NCBI GenBank assembly: GCA_030605085.1
Contig: JAUWBH010000183.1
Location: forward strand, 1 to 11,989
From: Promethearchaeota archaeon
GTDB taxonomy: Archaea; Asgardarchaeota; Lokiarchaeia; Sigynarchaeales; SOKP01
Length of the DNA stretch: 11,989 bases
Direction: 5' to 3'
Part shown: positions 1-5,880 of the stretch, in pieces
Position numbering within the stretch: the first letter of the stretch is position 1
How the letters are laid out: every line of letters begins with the position of its first letter
Translations under genes and position numbers: made by a program
The notes under the pieces: model-generated
What the model saw: the letters and a program-made list of their open reading frames with translations, nothing else
Told to the model about the DNA's origin: nothing
The model's database searches: none

Positions 1-13
1 CCAAAGAGAGGCC

Positions 14-25
14 ATAAAATTTTAT
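14..25 (+). promoter_or_regulatory. Possible TATA box of a small RNA gene
   Basis: A perfect 12-bp A/T palindrome (ATAAAATTTTAT). Its centre lies about 25 bp before the first base of the structured element that starts at 43, which is the usual archaeal distance from TATA box to transcription start. A/T palindromes are common in DNA this AT-rich, so the support is mainly positional. Confidence 0.3.
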
Positions 26-42
26 AGGACAAGTTATGTATT

Positions 43-134
43 AAGCGTATCGAAATACACTAACCAAAAGACAAAAATCCAGGGTGCATGGCAGGAGCCT
101 TGATTTTGTGGAGTACGCTTCATTTTTGTTTTTT
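43..134 (+). ncRNA. Possible structured small RNA with T-run terminator
   Basis: The sequence folds as nested helices. An outer 7-bp perfect stem pairs AAGCGTA (43-49) with TACGCTT (114-120). Inside it, ACAAAAATC and CAGGG (71-84) pair with CCTTG and ATTTTGT (98-109), giving about 11-12 pairs with one or two bulges. A small TGC/GCA tip (85-93) caps the arm. A T5-G-T6 run (123-134) follows at once, as expected for an archaeal T-rich terminator, and a TATA-like palindrome lies about 25 bp upstream. No open reading frame covers the stretch. It does not match tRNA, SRP RNA, RNase P RNA or a C/D-box RNA that I can recognise, so its role is unknown. It could instead be a leader or the 3' end of a gene outside the window. 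Confidence 0.35.
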
Positions 135-299
135 GCGTCTATATTATTTTACGCGATCTTTAGTTAAATATTTATGTGTATAATGGAACTTCTAAACTTA
201 TATAAAGTTGAACCGAGTCGAATTAATAATTTCTCTCAACGCTTGCGGGATCTTATCTTGGATTGAATAATATAAGTATCTTTGTATTTAAAAAAAAAA
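135..299. other. AT-rich 5' flank of the intron, no gene seen
   Basis: No open frame or clear RNA is visible. The segment ends in an A/T tract (TATTTAAAAA at about 286-295) that could be the TATA box of the gene interrupted by the intron, since the pilin gene starts just beyond the intron's 3' end. Confidence 0.4.
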
Positions 300-784
300 G
301 TGCGACAAGAAAGTCTTATGTCCGAATACAGGACTTGAAAATAGAAACACATAAAGGTGATTTTCAAAAACTGGTATCGAGATGACCGAAAATGGCTATC
401 CAGACATGCATCGTTAGTAATGACCTTGTGTGAAGCTCTGGAAACAATGTACCGTCAGCACTTAGCTATGAAGCAGGCTGTGGGCTAGCCAAGGAACCTA
501 TGGGAAACGACAGTGAAGGTGTGATAAACCTCGTTATTAAAAATCGGCGAAACATAGTTGATACGCCGAGACCAAAAAGGTGAGTTGCCAGGTAGAAATG
601 GTTTTTTTTCATCTCTTTGTTATCCGTTGTGCAACCGGGGGATAGCACCTCCCTAAGGGTTCCGTTGAACGTCGGGCATAAGGAACTTGGTAAACCCAAT
701 GAGTCCCATACACATATGTGGAATGGTATCCCGACCGTGAGGAAAGGGGAAGGCTTAGTGGGTAGAGGATGCTGGAAAAAGCGA

Positions 785-1540
785 ATAGCCTTAGATGGTA
801 TGGAACGGTTATTTGGAATAGAAAACTCCAAAGGTAGTTATACTACTCCAGCCAGAAAGTTAGGTGCGAATAAAGGTTTGAATACAATTAGATACGCTGA
901 TGATTTCGTGGTGACGGCGCCATCGAAAGAGAGAATTGTGAATTATGTGCTTCCGAAGCTTAGAATCTTTCTCAAAGAGAGAGGCATGAAATTGAATAAA
1001 ACCAAAACGAAGATTGTACATCGAGATGACGGATTTGATTTTCTTGGTTTTAGTATCCGTCAATACCACAGTAAAGCGAGAAGTGTGTGCTTAGCAAAAC
1101 CTTCTAAGGAGGCGGTTAAATGTCATTTACAGCACATTAAAAGAGTGATTTCAAAGAATAAGCAGATGAAAGCAGATGAGCTCATCTATAAATTGAACCC
1201 GATTATTAGAGGATGGGCTAATTACTATTGTTATAGTAGCGCAAAAGAGACATTCAACTACATTGATTATCGGATATGGAAGATGTTGTGGCAGTGGTGT
1301 TTGCGACGCCATAAAGATAAAGGAAAACGGTGGATATGACATCGCTACTTTATGAATATGGGCAAAAGAACATGGATCTTCGGAGAAAGGAAAGAGAATG
1401 TTTTGTTGTTTTGTCATTCTTTCCGAGCGGGCTTGAGATATATTCCCGTAAAGGGATATAATAGTCTATATGATGCAGATTTGCATGATTACTGGAATAA
1501 GCGACATGGTAAATCCTGGCGCGAAACCACGCCGATGTGA
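785..1540 (+). pseudogene. Group II intron reverse transcriptase/maturase, truncated and interrupted
   Basis: This is the C-terminal half of an intron-encoded protein. The frame enters at IALDGMERL, which in intact proteins follows the RT4 block, so RT0-RT4 are missing. Next come RT5 with the catalytic RYADDF motif (about 889-906), RT6/RT7 (MKLNKTKTKI, FDFLGFSIR), and domain X with LNPIIRGWANYY. A TGA at 1337-1339 stops the frame after KRWI. The same frame goes on with HRYFMNMGKRTWIF and the DNA-binding region PVKGYNSLYDADLHDYW, and stops at 1538-1540. No HNH endonuclease follows. The frame also runs upstream to an ATG at 617, but that part is intron RNA sequence and not protein. With half the polymerase missing it cannot be an active reverse transcriptase. 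Maturase help in trans, from or for another copy, cannot be ruled out. Confidence 0.88.
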
Positions 1541-1644
1541 TCGATTCCTATAGAGATGTCCGAGGTGACTTGGATGATTTCTGGGGGACTGTGAATAACA
1601 TGAACCAATGGAATGTGGTGACATGATGCGGGTTCTTGAGGCGC

Positions 1645-1678
1645 GAGCCCCGTGCGGGGAAACTTGCACGCGGGGTTC
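1645..1678 (+). other. Group II intron domain V, intact
   Basis: Exactly 34 nt. The AGC catalytic triad is at 1646-1648. The lower stem pairs positions 1-8 with 27-34 of the domain, a two-nucleotide bulge follows at positions 25-26, and the upper stem is capped by a GAAA tetraloop. All features of a working domain V are present, in contrast to the damaged protein gene. Confidence 0.92.
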
Positions 1679-1762
1679 CTGAAAGAGGAAGAAGATGGTA
1701 ACATCCTCTCCTTATTTAACATTAGGGAAGTTTAAGTACCTAAAATAGAATTTAGTTCTGTC

Positions 1763-1987
1763 ATGCACTTAAAAAAAGCTCTAAAAACGGTTGGAAAAAA
1801 AGTTAAAGATAAAATTAGGGAATTCTTCGTAGACGAGTACGGCGGGAACCTCGTAGAATATGCCCTGCTAATCGGATTTGCACTATTTATCTTTTTCCTT
1901 ATAATTACCGTGATTATGTCGATGTTAGATTGGACCATAGGACAGTCGAACGAGTTTTTCGACACGGTTTCGGGACTTGGAGAATAA
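1763..1987 (+). CDS. Flp/class III-signal pilin-like small membrane protein
   Basis: 74 residues: a basic N-terminal leader (KKALKTVGKKVKDKIREFF), then DEYGGNLVEYALLIGFALFIFFLIITVI, then a short polar tail. The site fits archaeal class III signal peptides and bacterial Flp pilins. Cleavage between Gly27 and Gly28 would put Glu32 at position +5 of the mature protein, at the start of a hydrophobic helix (about 33-52). The mature form would be about 47 residues, within the range for Flp-type pilins. This suggests a type IV-like filament subunit inserted in the membrane by a prepilin peptidase, but no peptidase, ATPase or platform gene is in the window. No Shine-Dalgarno is seen before the ATG. 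The gene begins about 40 bp after the group II intron, so its original promoter may lie on the far side of it. Confidence 0.7.
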   Translation: MHLKKALKTVGKKVKDKIREFFVDEYGGNLVEYALLIGFALFIFFLIITVIMSMLDWTIGQSNEFFDTVSGLGE

Positions 1988-2143
1988 CACCTTTGAACAC
2001 TTACAAGAGAATTGAAAGTTCGAGAATTATCTTCAGCAAGATTCCTTGAATTTCGAGTAATTTGTTCTGAACTAATTCCCTTCTGGGCATTTCCCTAAAT
2101 TGTTCGGAATATTATTTTCTAACTATATTTACCAGTTCTAGGT

Positions 2144-2158
2144 GAAAAAAAAGAAATA
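2144..2158 (-). terminator. T-rich terminator of the minus-strand block
   Basis: Read on the minus strand this is TTTC followed by T8, about 25 bp after the stop of the 100-residue gene. T-runs of this kind end transcription in archaea without a hairpin. Confidence 0.4.
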
Positions 2159-2179
2159 GTAAAAGTGGATTATACAAAA

Positions 2180-2482
2180 TTATTTTGGTTTATACCTCCT
2201 ATTAGTCGCTACTCCGGCATGAACTTCCTCCATTTCTAGCTTAAATAAATTCCCGCTCTCGATTGTTAAACTTCCATCAAATACATGTGTCTTATCATAT
2301 TGCGAGAATCCATCCTCATCAAAAATATATCTAAAGTTAACGATCTGCTTCCCATCAGAACCTTCTTGAATATTACGAATATACAGATCCTCAATTTCAC
2401 AATGAGGTCTTAAAGGGTCTCCCCACCCTGTCTTGGAATGAATTAATTCCATTAATTTTTCTTTAATTTGATTTTCATTCAT
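2180..2482 (-). CDS. Unknown 100-residue protein downstream of TBP
   Basis: I do not recognise this protein. It has a helical N-terminus (about residues 1-17), a WGDPLRPHCEIEDLYIRN segment, and a run of alternating hydrophobic and polar residues suggesting a small beta-rich domain (about 28-92) ending in EEVHAGVATNRR. It has no membrane segment, signal peptide or cysteine pair. It is the last of three minus-strand genes, after TFB and TBP, so it could be co-transcribed with them. It is separated from TBP by 121 bp, most of it a perfect 48-bp tandem duplication that carries a TATA-like motif in each copy, so it may also have its own doubled promoter. Codon use looks like that of its neighbours. 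Its being a real gene rests on length, the sensible composition of the translation and its position. Confidence 0.7.
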   Translation of the reverse strand: MNENQIKEKLMELIHSKTGWGDPLRPHCEIEDLYIRNIQEGSDGKQIVNFRYIFDEDGFSQYDKTHVFDGSLTIESGNLFKLEMEEVHAGVATNRRYKPK

Positions 2483-2502
2483 AATTCTTTGAAAAATCTA
2501 CT

Positions 2503-2608
2503 AAAGTTCAAAGAAATTTTTCAAGATTATAATTTAGAGGTATAGAACTTAAAGTTCAAAGAAATTTTTCAAGATTATAATTTAGAGGTATAGAACTTAA
2601 AGTTCAAA
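2503..2608. repeat. 48-bp perfect tandem duplication plus 10-bp partial copy
   Basis: Copy 1 is 2503-2550, copy 2 is 2551-2598, and a third, partial copy (AAAGTTCAAA) is 2599-2608. The two full copies are identical, so the duplication is recent or kept identical. The partial copy includes the TBP stop codon (2604-2606), which suggests the unit grew out of the TBP 3' end. On the minus strand each unit holds the A/T box AAATTATAAT about 45-100 bp before the ATG of the 100-residue gene. Confidence 0.97.
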
Positions 2609-3236
2609 TAAAAGAAATTCCTTCATAATCAGATTCTGCCAGACTTTTTCTAGCAACGCCCAATTTTCGTACTTCGCGATTCAATTTTAAAACCGCTTCT
2701 CTTACGACTTCTTTATTCTTTGCTCCAGTACAAACTATTCTTCCTGTAGAAAATATTAAAAAAACTGTTTTTGGCTCTGCCATGCGATAAATTAAATCCG
2801 GGAATACTTCTGGCTCATACATGGCAGAATCCATAATAATCGCTGCCATATTTAAATCAATATTAGTGTGTAAATCTCCGCTTGCGACTAAATTCTGAAT
2901 TGTAATTTTTGGATTACTTACTTCAATTCCAGCTTTTTTAATTTTTTTTACAACTTTTTTTACTCCTGGACCTGCCTCATCCGCTCTTCGAAGTTCTGTG
3001 ACAACCATTTTTCCCGTAGAGAAGATAAGAAATGTTGCTTTAGGTTCTGTAATTCTCATAACGAGCCCTGGAAACCTTTCAGGATTATATTCTACATCTT
3101 CGTGTTTGCGGGCAATTATGTTAAGATCTATCTTTTCTGTAATTTCCACTACAACTGTGCCAACAACGTTTTCGATCTTATAATCTAATTCTGCTTCAAA
3201 ATCGTATTCTTCAATTTTATTGTTTTCTTCCGACAT
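2604..3236 (-). CDS. tbp: TATA-binding protein (TBP)
   Basis: This general transcription factor binds and bends the TATA box and recruits TFB and RNA polymerase. The 210 residues show the classic two-fold repeat, about 21-105 and 111-195. Each half has an FP element and an FLIFSTG strand; Phe55/Phe72 and Phe145/Phe162 are the likely DNA-kinking pairs. The second half keeps the common YEPEVFPDLIYRM and IVCTGAK motifs. In the first half the matching strand reads MVVTELRR in place of a VCTGAK-like sequence, so it is slightly diverged. The N-terminal tail (about 1-18) is acidic. The gene starts 44 bp after the TFB stop codon in the same direction; that gap is A/T-rich enough to hold a separate promoter. 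No Shine-Dalgarno is seen. Adjacent tbp and tfb genes suggest a dedicated pair, possibly one of several paralogues in this genome. Confidence 0.95.
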   Translation of the reverse strand: MSEENNKIEEYDFEAELDYKIENVVGTVVVEITEKIDLNIIARKHEDVEYNPERFPGLVMRITEPKATFLIFSTGKMVVTELRRADEAGPGVKKVVKKIKKAGIEVSNPKITIQNLVASGDLHTNIDLNMAAIIMDSAMYEPEVFPDLIYRMAEPKTVFLIFSTGRIVCTGAKNKEVVREAVLKLNREVRKLGVARKSLAESDYEGISFI

Positions 3237-3280
3237 AATATTACTTCTAATATGAATTAATTTTATTTCAAATTTCTTAT

Positions 3281-4267
3281 TTACACGCTATTCTCTTCGA
3301 TAATTGAGTCATGAATTAATCCTTTTTCTAAAAATTTCTCTTTTAAAACATCGCTCGATTTTACGAGGCTCACGAACCCGGATATTTTAAGCGGCTTTAT
3401 AATTCTATTTTTAAGTTGCCACTGGATAGTGCTCATTTGTATTCCTAACTTTTTACAGATTGCGTTCACGGTCACTTTTTCCTTGTACCAACAAAGAGCG
3501 ATTATACTCGCGACTACTCCCGAGATTACATCCTCTTTTGTATTATTAACGAGCTCCCAGAGGTGATACAGAAGCGCTTTCGACTGATAATAAAACAACA
3601 TTCCTAAGTCGAAGTGCTCGGTAATTTCGAGAATCCTCTGAAACGCATATTCTTGCCTACTTCTTTCGGCGCGATATTCGGGATAAAAGTTGTCGATCTG
3701 GAGCTTGAACGCGTTAAATTCCTTTTTCGAGATTCGGGACACTTCCAGCAGCTCTTTTTCGTTAATCGAGACATTGTTACCCTTGAGAAAAAAGTAAATA
3801 ACTAAGGGAACGAGCTTTTCCGGGGCTCTATACTTGGTCGACGGTCTTAGCGCACCATAGATTTTTTTGAACTTGTCGAGTACCAGGTCTCTATAAGAAT
3901 CGGGTAGCTTTAGAGCGTACAGAATTCTGGAAATCTCGTACCTTGCTTTGTTAAAAGTAGCTTTTTTATTGTCGCTAATGGAATGAAGCTTGTTTAACCT
4001 GTCGAACTTGTAGCGGTGATACCTCTCGTTCTTGTACCCTAAGTAAGTTTTTGTTAAGATTGCGTTTTGAACGGCTTGCTCGTTGTACGGTTTGTAATAT
4101 TTTAGCTTTTGCTCTTCTACCACGATCCCACAATCTTGGTACACATACATGCCTTCTCTGTTTTCGGAAATGTTTTTAGATTTACAAGCGTCGCAACTCA
4201 ACTCCTCGGAGCGCGTTTCTTTGGCTCTCTTTTTCCCACTATCCTTATTTTTAATTAATAGGCACAT
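3281..4267 (-). CDS. tfb: Divergent transcription initiation factor B (TFIIB/TFB family)
   Basis: TFB bridges TBP-bound promoter DNA and RNA polymerase. The 328 residues comprise an N-terminal zinc ribbon (about 25-50), a basic linker in the B-reader/B-linker place (about 51-100), and two cyclin-like folds (about 103-197 and 208-310). The last helices (VTVNAICKKLGIQMSTIQWQLKNRI) look like the BRE-binding helix-turn-helix. The ribbon is odd: Cys25, Cys28 and Cys46 are in place, but the third ligand is Tyr43 (YVYQDCG in place of YVCxxCG). The codon is TAC, one G-to-A change from TGC. The core is far from typical archaeal TFBs, so this is probably a specialised paralogue. TATA-like boxes lie upstream at 4302-4324. 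GC content looks higher than in TBP or the genes to the right, a possible sign of different ancestry. Confidence 0.88.
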   Translation of the reverse strand: MCLLIKNKDSGKKRAKETRSEELSCDACKSKNISENREGMYVYQDCGIVVEEQKLKYYKPYNEQAVQNAILTKTYLGYKNERYHRYKFDRLNKLHSISDNKKATFNKARYEISRILYALKLPDSYRDLVLDKFKKIYGALRPSTKYRAPEKLVPLVIYFFLKGNNVSINEKELLEVSRISKKEFNAFKLQIDNFYPEYRAERSRQEYAFQRILEITEHFDLGMLFYYQSKALLYHLWELVNNTKEDVISGVVASIIALCWYKEKVTVNAICKKLGIQMSTIQWQLKNRIIKPLKISGFVSLVKSSDVLKEKFLEKGLIHDSIIEENSV

Positions 4268-4301
4268 TACCCTTAAAACCCCAAAAACGTAAGTTAAGAT
4301 C

Positions 4302-4324
4302 TAATATAATTCGATCTTATATAT
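4302..4324 (-). promoter_or_regulatory. TATA boxes of the tfb gene
   Basis: On the minus strand there are two candidates: CATATATAAG (4316-4325) and ATTATATTAG (about 4301-4310), about 54 and 38 bp before the ATG. Either would give a short 5' leader. The first fits the archaeal consensus better. Confidence 0.5.
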
Positions 4325-4594
4325 GTACGAAGTGTGAGACGGTTTTTTGATCAATAATTCAAAAATCTAAGATCGTTCGAGGCAATTATTATCATCATGT
4401 TTTTTTGTTAATGTAATTTTTAAAACTAATACTATTTAAATTTCGTGGTTTACTATAAACTGACTTCTTGACTTTTATTCGAGATTTTTTTATCTTCTTC
4501 ATTATCGTCCTTTTCGACCGATTCTAAAATTATCCTCCTAATTTATTTTAAAACCAGCAATATTTATCTATTATTAATAAAGTTTATTTTTTTG
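4325..4594. other. Intergenic region between divergent genes, no convincing gene
   Basis: This is the A/T-rich spacer between tfb (minus) and the 112-residue gene (plus). It holds one 35-codon lysine-rich frame on the minus strand (4395-4502, starting MKKIKKSRIKVKK). An AGGAGG lies about 35-40 nt upstream of its ATG, too far to serve it. I do not count it as a gene. No repeat or strong hairpin is seen. Confidence 0.4.
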
Positions 4595-4612
4595 TTTATA
4601 AATTTATAAATA
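4595..4612 (+). promoter_or_regulatory. TATA box of the 4638/4979 gene pair
   Basis: Overlapping TTTATAAATTTATAAATA boxes end 26 bp before the ATG at 4638. A start about 25 bp further on would give a very short leader, in keeping with the lack of a Shine-Dalgarno before this gene. Confidence 0.5.
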
Positions 4613-4637
4613 TAATTATTACTAATCAGAATTAAGA

Positions 4638-4976
4638 ATGGCTAATATGATTGATATTGAAGAACAAATCGAAAAAATAAAAAAGATAGACGATAAAGCA
4701 AGACATATAATAAAATATGCTAAATTCTTTAAGTTGCCTATACTTGTCGGTTTCGAAGAGGAAAAACAATTAAAAGTTTGGTGCCCTTATTGTAAATGTT
4801 TCCATCACCATTCAAACAAAGAGAGGAACGGAGCTGAAAGAACTTTGCTTGAAAGGAGAAGAACAAACCATTGTGTTCCCATTTATTATGCAAGGGGTGC
4901 TATAGAAGAAGGAATATCACCGCTTGATGAATATTACATTTTAACAACAAAAGAATTGGAGGGATTGGGTGATTAA
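4638..4976 (+). CDS. Small zinc-binding protein (CPYC...HHH...HC type)
   Basis: 112 residues. A helical N-terminus (about 5-32) is followed by a metal-binding core: WCPYC (Cys49, Cys52), HHH (56-58), and HC (His78, Cys79), after which comes PIYYARGAIEEGISPLDEYYI. The CPYC-x3-H ... HC order recalls small uncharacterised proteins carried by plasmids, phages and actinobacterial genomes; this likeness is from memory, and no function is known to me. A structural zinc site, possibly for nucleic-acid binding, is an inference. The stop codon is 2 nt before the ATG of the next gene, so the two are almost certainly co-transcribed and translationally coupled. A TATA box at 4595-4612 serves the pair. Confidence 0.75.
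   Translation: MANMIDIEEQIEKIKKIDDKARHIIKYAKFFKLPILVGFEEEKQLKVWCPYCKCFHHHSNKERNGAERTLLERRRTNHCVPIYYARGAIEEGISPLDEYYILTTKELEGLGD
4958..4972 (+). promoter_or_regulatory. Shine-Dalgarno of the 4979 gene
   Basis: GGAGG (4958-4962) and GGTGAT (4967-4972) lie inside the end of the upstream gene; GGTGAT is 6 nt before the ATG. Both match the archaeal 16S rRNA tail. This is the only clear Shine-Dalgarno in the window and it fixes the start of the second gene. Confidence 0.65.
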
Positions 4977-4978
4977 AA

Positions 4979-5695
4979 ATGAATGGTTGGAAAGTAGATG
5001 GAAACGGTCTATATTATGGTGGAGAACAAAAGCATGATTTCAACAAACGGCAAGTGAAAGTGTGTAAGGAGTGGATAAAATTCTTCGCAGAAAGGGTAGC
5101 TAAATTCAACGAGAACATAACTTCTTATACATTGAAGCACATTGTAGAAGAAACATATCAAAAATTAGGATTTGGAGCTTATGTTTCTAATGGAGAATTT
5201 ATTATGGCAATGGGGGAATTAGGATATAATATAAAGCCTACAGATGAGGGATCTATTAATGCTAACTTTAACATCGGATTTAAAAACTTATTAGACTTGA
5301 ATTTAAAAGATGATATCCGAAAATTTGTCCGATCTAAAGTATGGACGAATCCTATAATTGATGTAGGTGAGAGGGAAAAAAATTATAGTGCTGATATATT
5401 TGAAGCGTTAGATTGGCTCAAGAACAGTCTAGATCTTATAGAATATCATTCAAACGAATTCAAGGAGGGAATAGGCTGGGATAGTGGTATCAATCCATTG
5501 GGACGCCCAACAATAGAAGAGATTATGGGTTGCTTAATTAAATCTGAACAAGTTTTAAGAGGGTGTCTAGAAGATCAATTGATTAATGAGTATCGAGAAG
5601 AATTTGGAGAATCTACTTATGAGAAAGTAATTAATAATTTTGAAAATATTGTTGAGAAATATAATCTCTTCAAATATGTGAGAAAGAAAGAATAA
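4979..5695 (+). CDS. Unknown protein with a YVSNG-type N-terminal domain, plasmid/virus-like
   Basis: 238 residues, no recognised enzyme motif. The N-terminal part (about 22-100) reads SYTLKHIVEETYQKLG, AYVSNGEFIMAMGELGY, NANFNIGFK. This pattern (S-Y-x-L-K-H, then Y-V-S-N-G-x-F-I-x-A, then N-A-x-F-N) is one I associate with short proteins of unknown function in phages and integrated elements, often near small CPYC zinc proteins such as the upstream gene. The C-terminal half (about 115-238) is acidic and helical (DIFEALDWLKNSLDLIEYHSNEF, GRPTIEEIMGCLIKSEQVLRG) and may be an added domain. It follows its partner by 2 nt with a good Shine-Dalgarno. A helix-turn-helix-like nucleic-acid-binding role is possible but not shown. 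Confidence 0.75.
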   Translation: MNGWKVDGNGLYYGGEQKHDFNKRQVKVCKEWIKFFAERVAKFNENITSYTLKHIVEETYQKLGFGAYVSNGEFIMAMGELGYNIKPTDEGSINANFNIGFKNLLDLNLKDDIRKFVRSKVWTNPIIDVGEREKNYSADIFEALDWLKNSLDLIEYHSNEFKEGIGWDSGINPLGRPTIEEIMGCLIKSEQVLRGCLEDQLINEYREEFGESTYEKVINNFENIVEKYNLFKYVRKKE

Positions 5696-5709
5696 AAGCA
5701 ATTTGCTAT

Positions 5710-5790
5710 TTAATTCTCTTTGCTTGATTGAGTCATTCCAATCCTTCTGACCTTCATGAACTTCTCCAGTCTTTCAAGTTCTTGGTTCAT
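5710..5790 (-). CDS. Possible 26-residue peptide or gene remnant
   Basis: A short minus-strand frame starting MNQELERLEKFMKVRR and ending SSKEN, with a purine-rich GGGAAGGGG six bases before its ATG. The first half would form an amphipathic helix. It is convergent with the 4979 gene, 14 bp after that gene's stop. It may be a small peptide or the start of a lost regulator. Length alone gives no support. Confidence 0.2.
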   Translation of the reverse strand: MNQELERLEKFMKVRRIGMTQSSKEN

Positions 5791-5880
5791 ATTAACCCCT
5801 TCCCGTTTCTGATAGTGTAAATTATCTTCATCCTAGTATTAATTGTGTCGTAAAAATTTATGCTATATGAGACACCTTTA

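Larger units (their letters stand above)
300..1720 (+). mobile_element. Group II intron relic, internally deleted
   Basis: The 5' end GTGCGAC (300-306) matches the group II GUGYG start. Downstream pieces recall the domain I core (GGAACCTATGGGAAACGA near 494-511; a GGTAAACCC segment near 689). Domain V (1645-1678) is complete. After the last recognisable domain I sequence, near the GAGGAAA at 738, only about 40 nt remain before reverse transcriptase coding begins in mid-domain. This means that most of domains II and III, plus the start of domain IV, are probably gone. The 3' end is put at about 1720 because domain VI (about 1679-1718) is followed by an AY dinucleotide; the branch-point A is not certain (A1714 is one candidate). 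The element probably cannot move by itself, and splicing is doubtful if domain III is lost. Group II introns are known from Methanosarcina and Asgard genomes. Confidence 0.85.

Noticed and set aside
617..784. N-terminal extension of the maturase frame back to an ATG
   Set aside because: The bases match group II domain I RNA sequence, not protein; the residues resemble no reverse transcriptase block.
466..831. 121-codon minus-strand frame across the intron
   Set aside because: It is antisense to the structured intron RNA, with low-complexity Pro/Ser/Phe content and no recognisable domain.
2503..2608. CRISPR-like array
   Set aside because: The copies are directly abutting with no spacers and number just over two, so this is a plain tandem duplication.
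4395..4502. 35-codon lysine-rich minus-strand frame in the tfb/4638 spacer
   Set aside because: Composition is what A-rich DNA gives by chance (mostly AAA/AAG codons), the nearby AGGAGG is too far from the ATG, and nothing else supports it.
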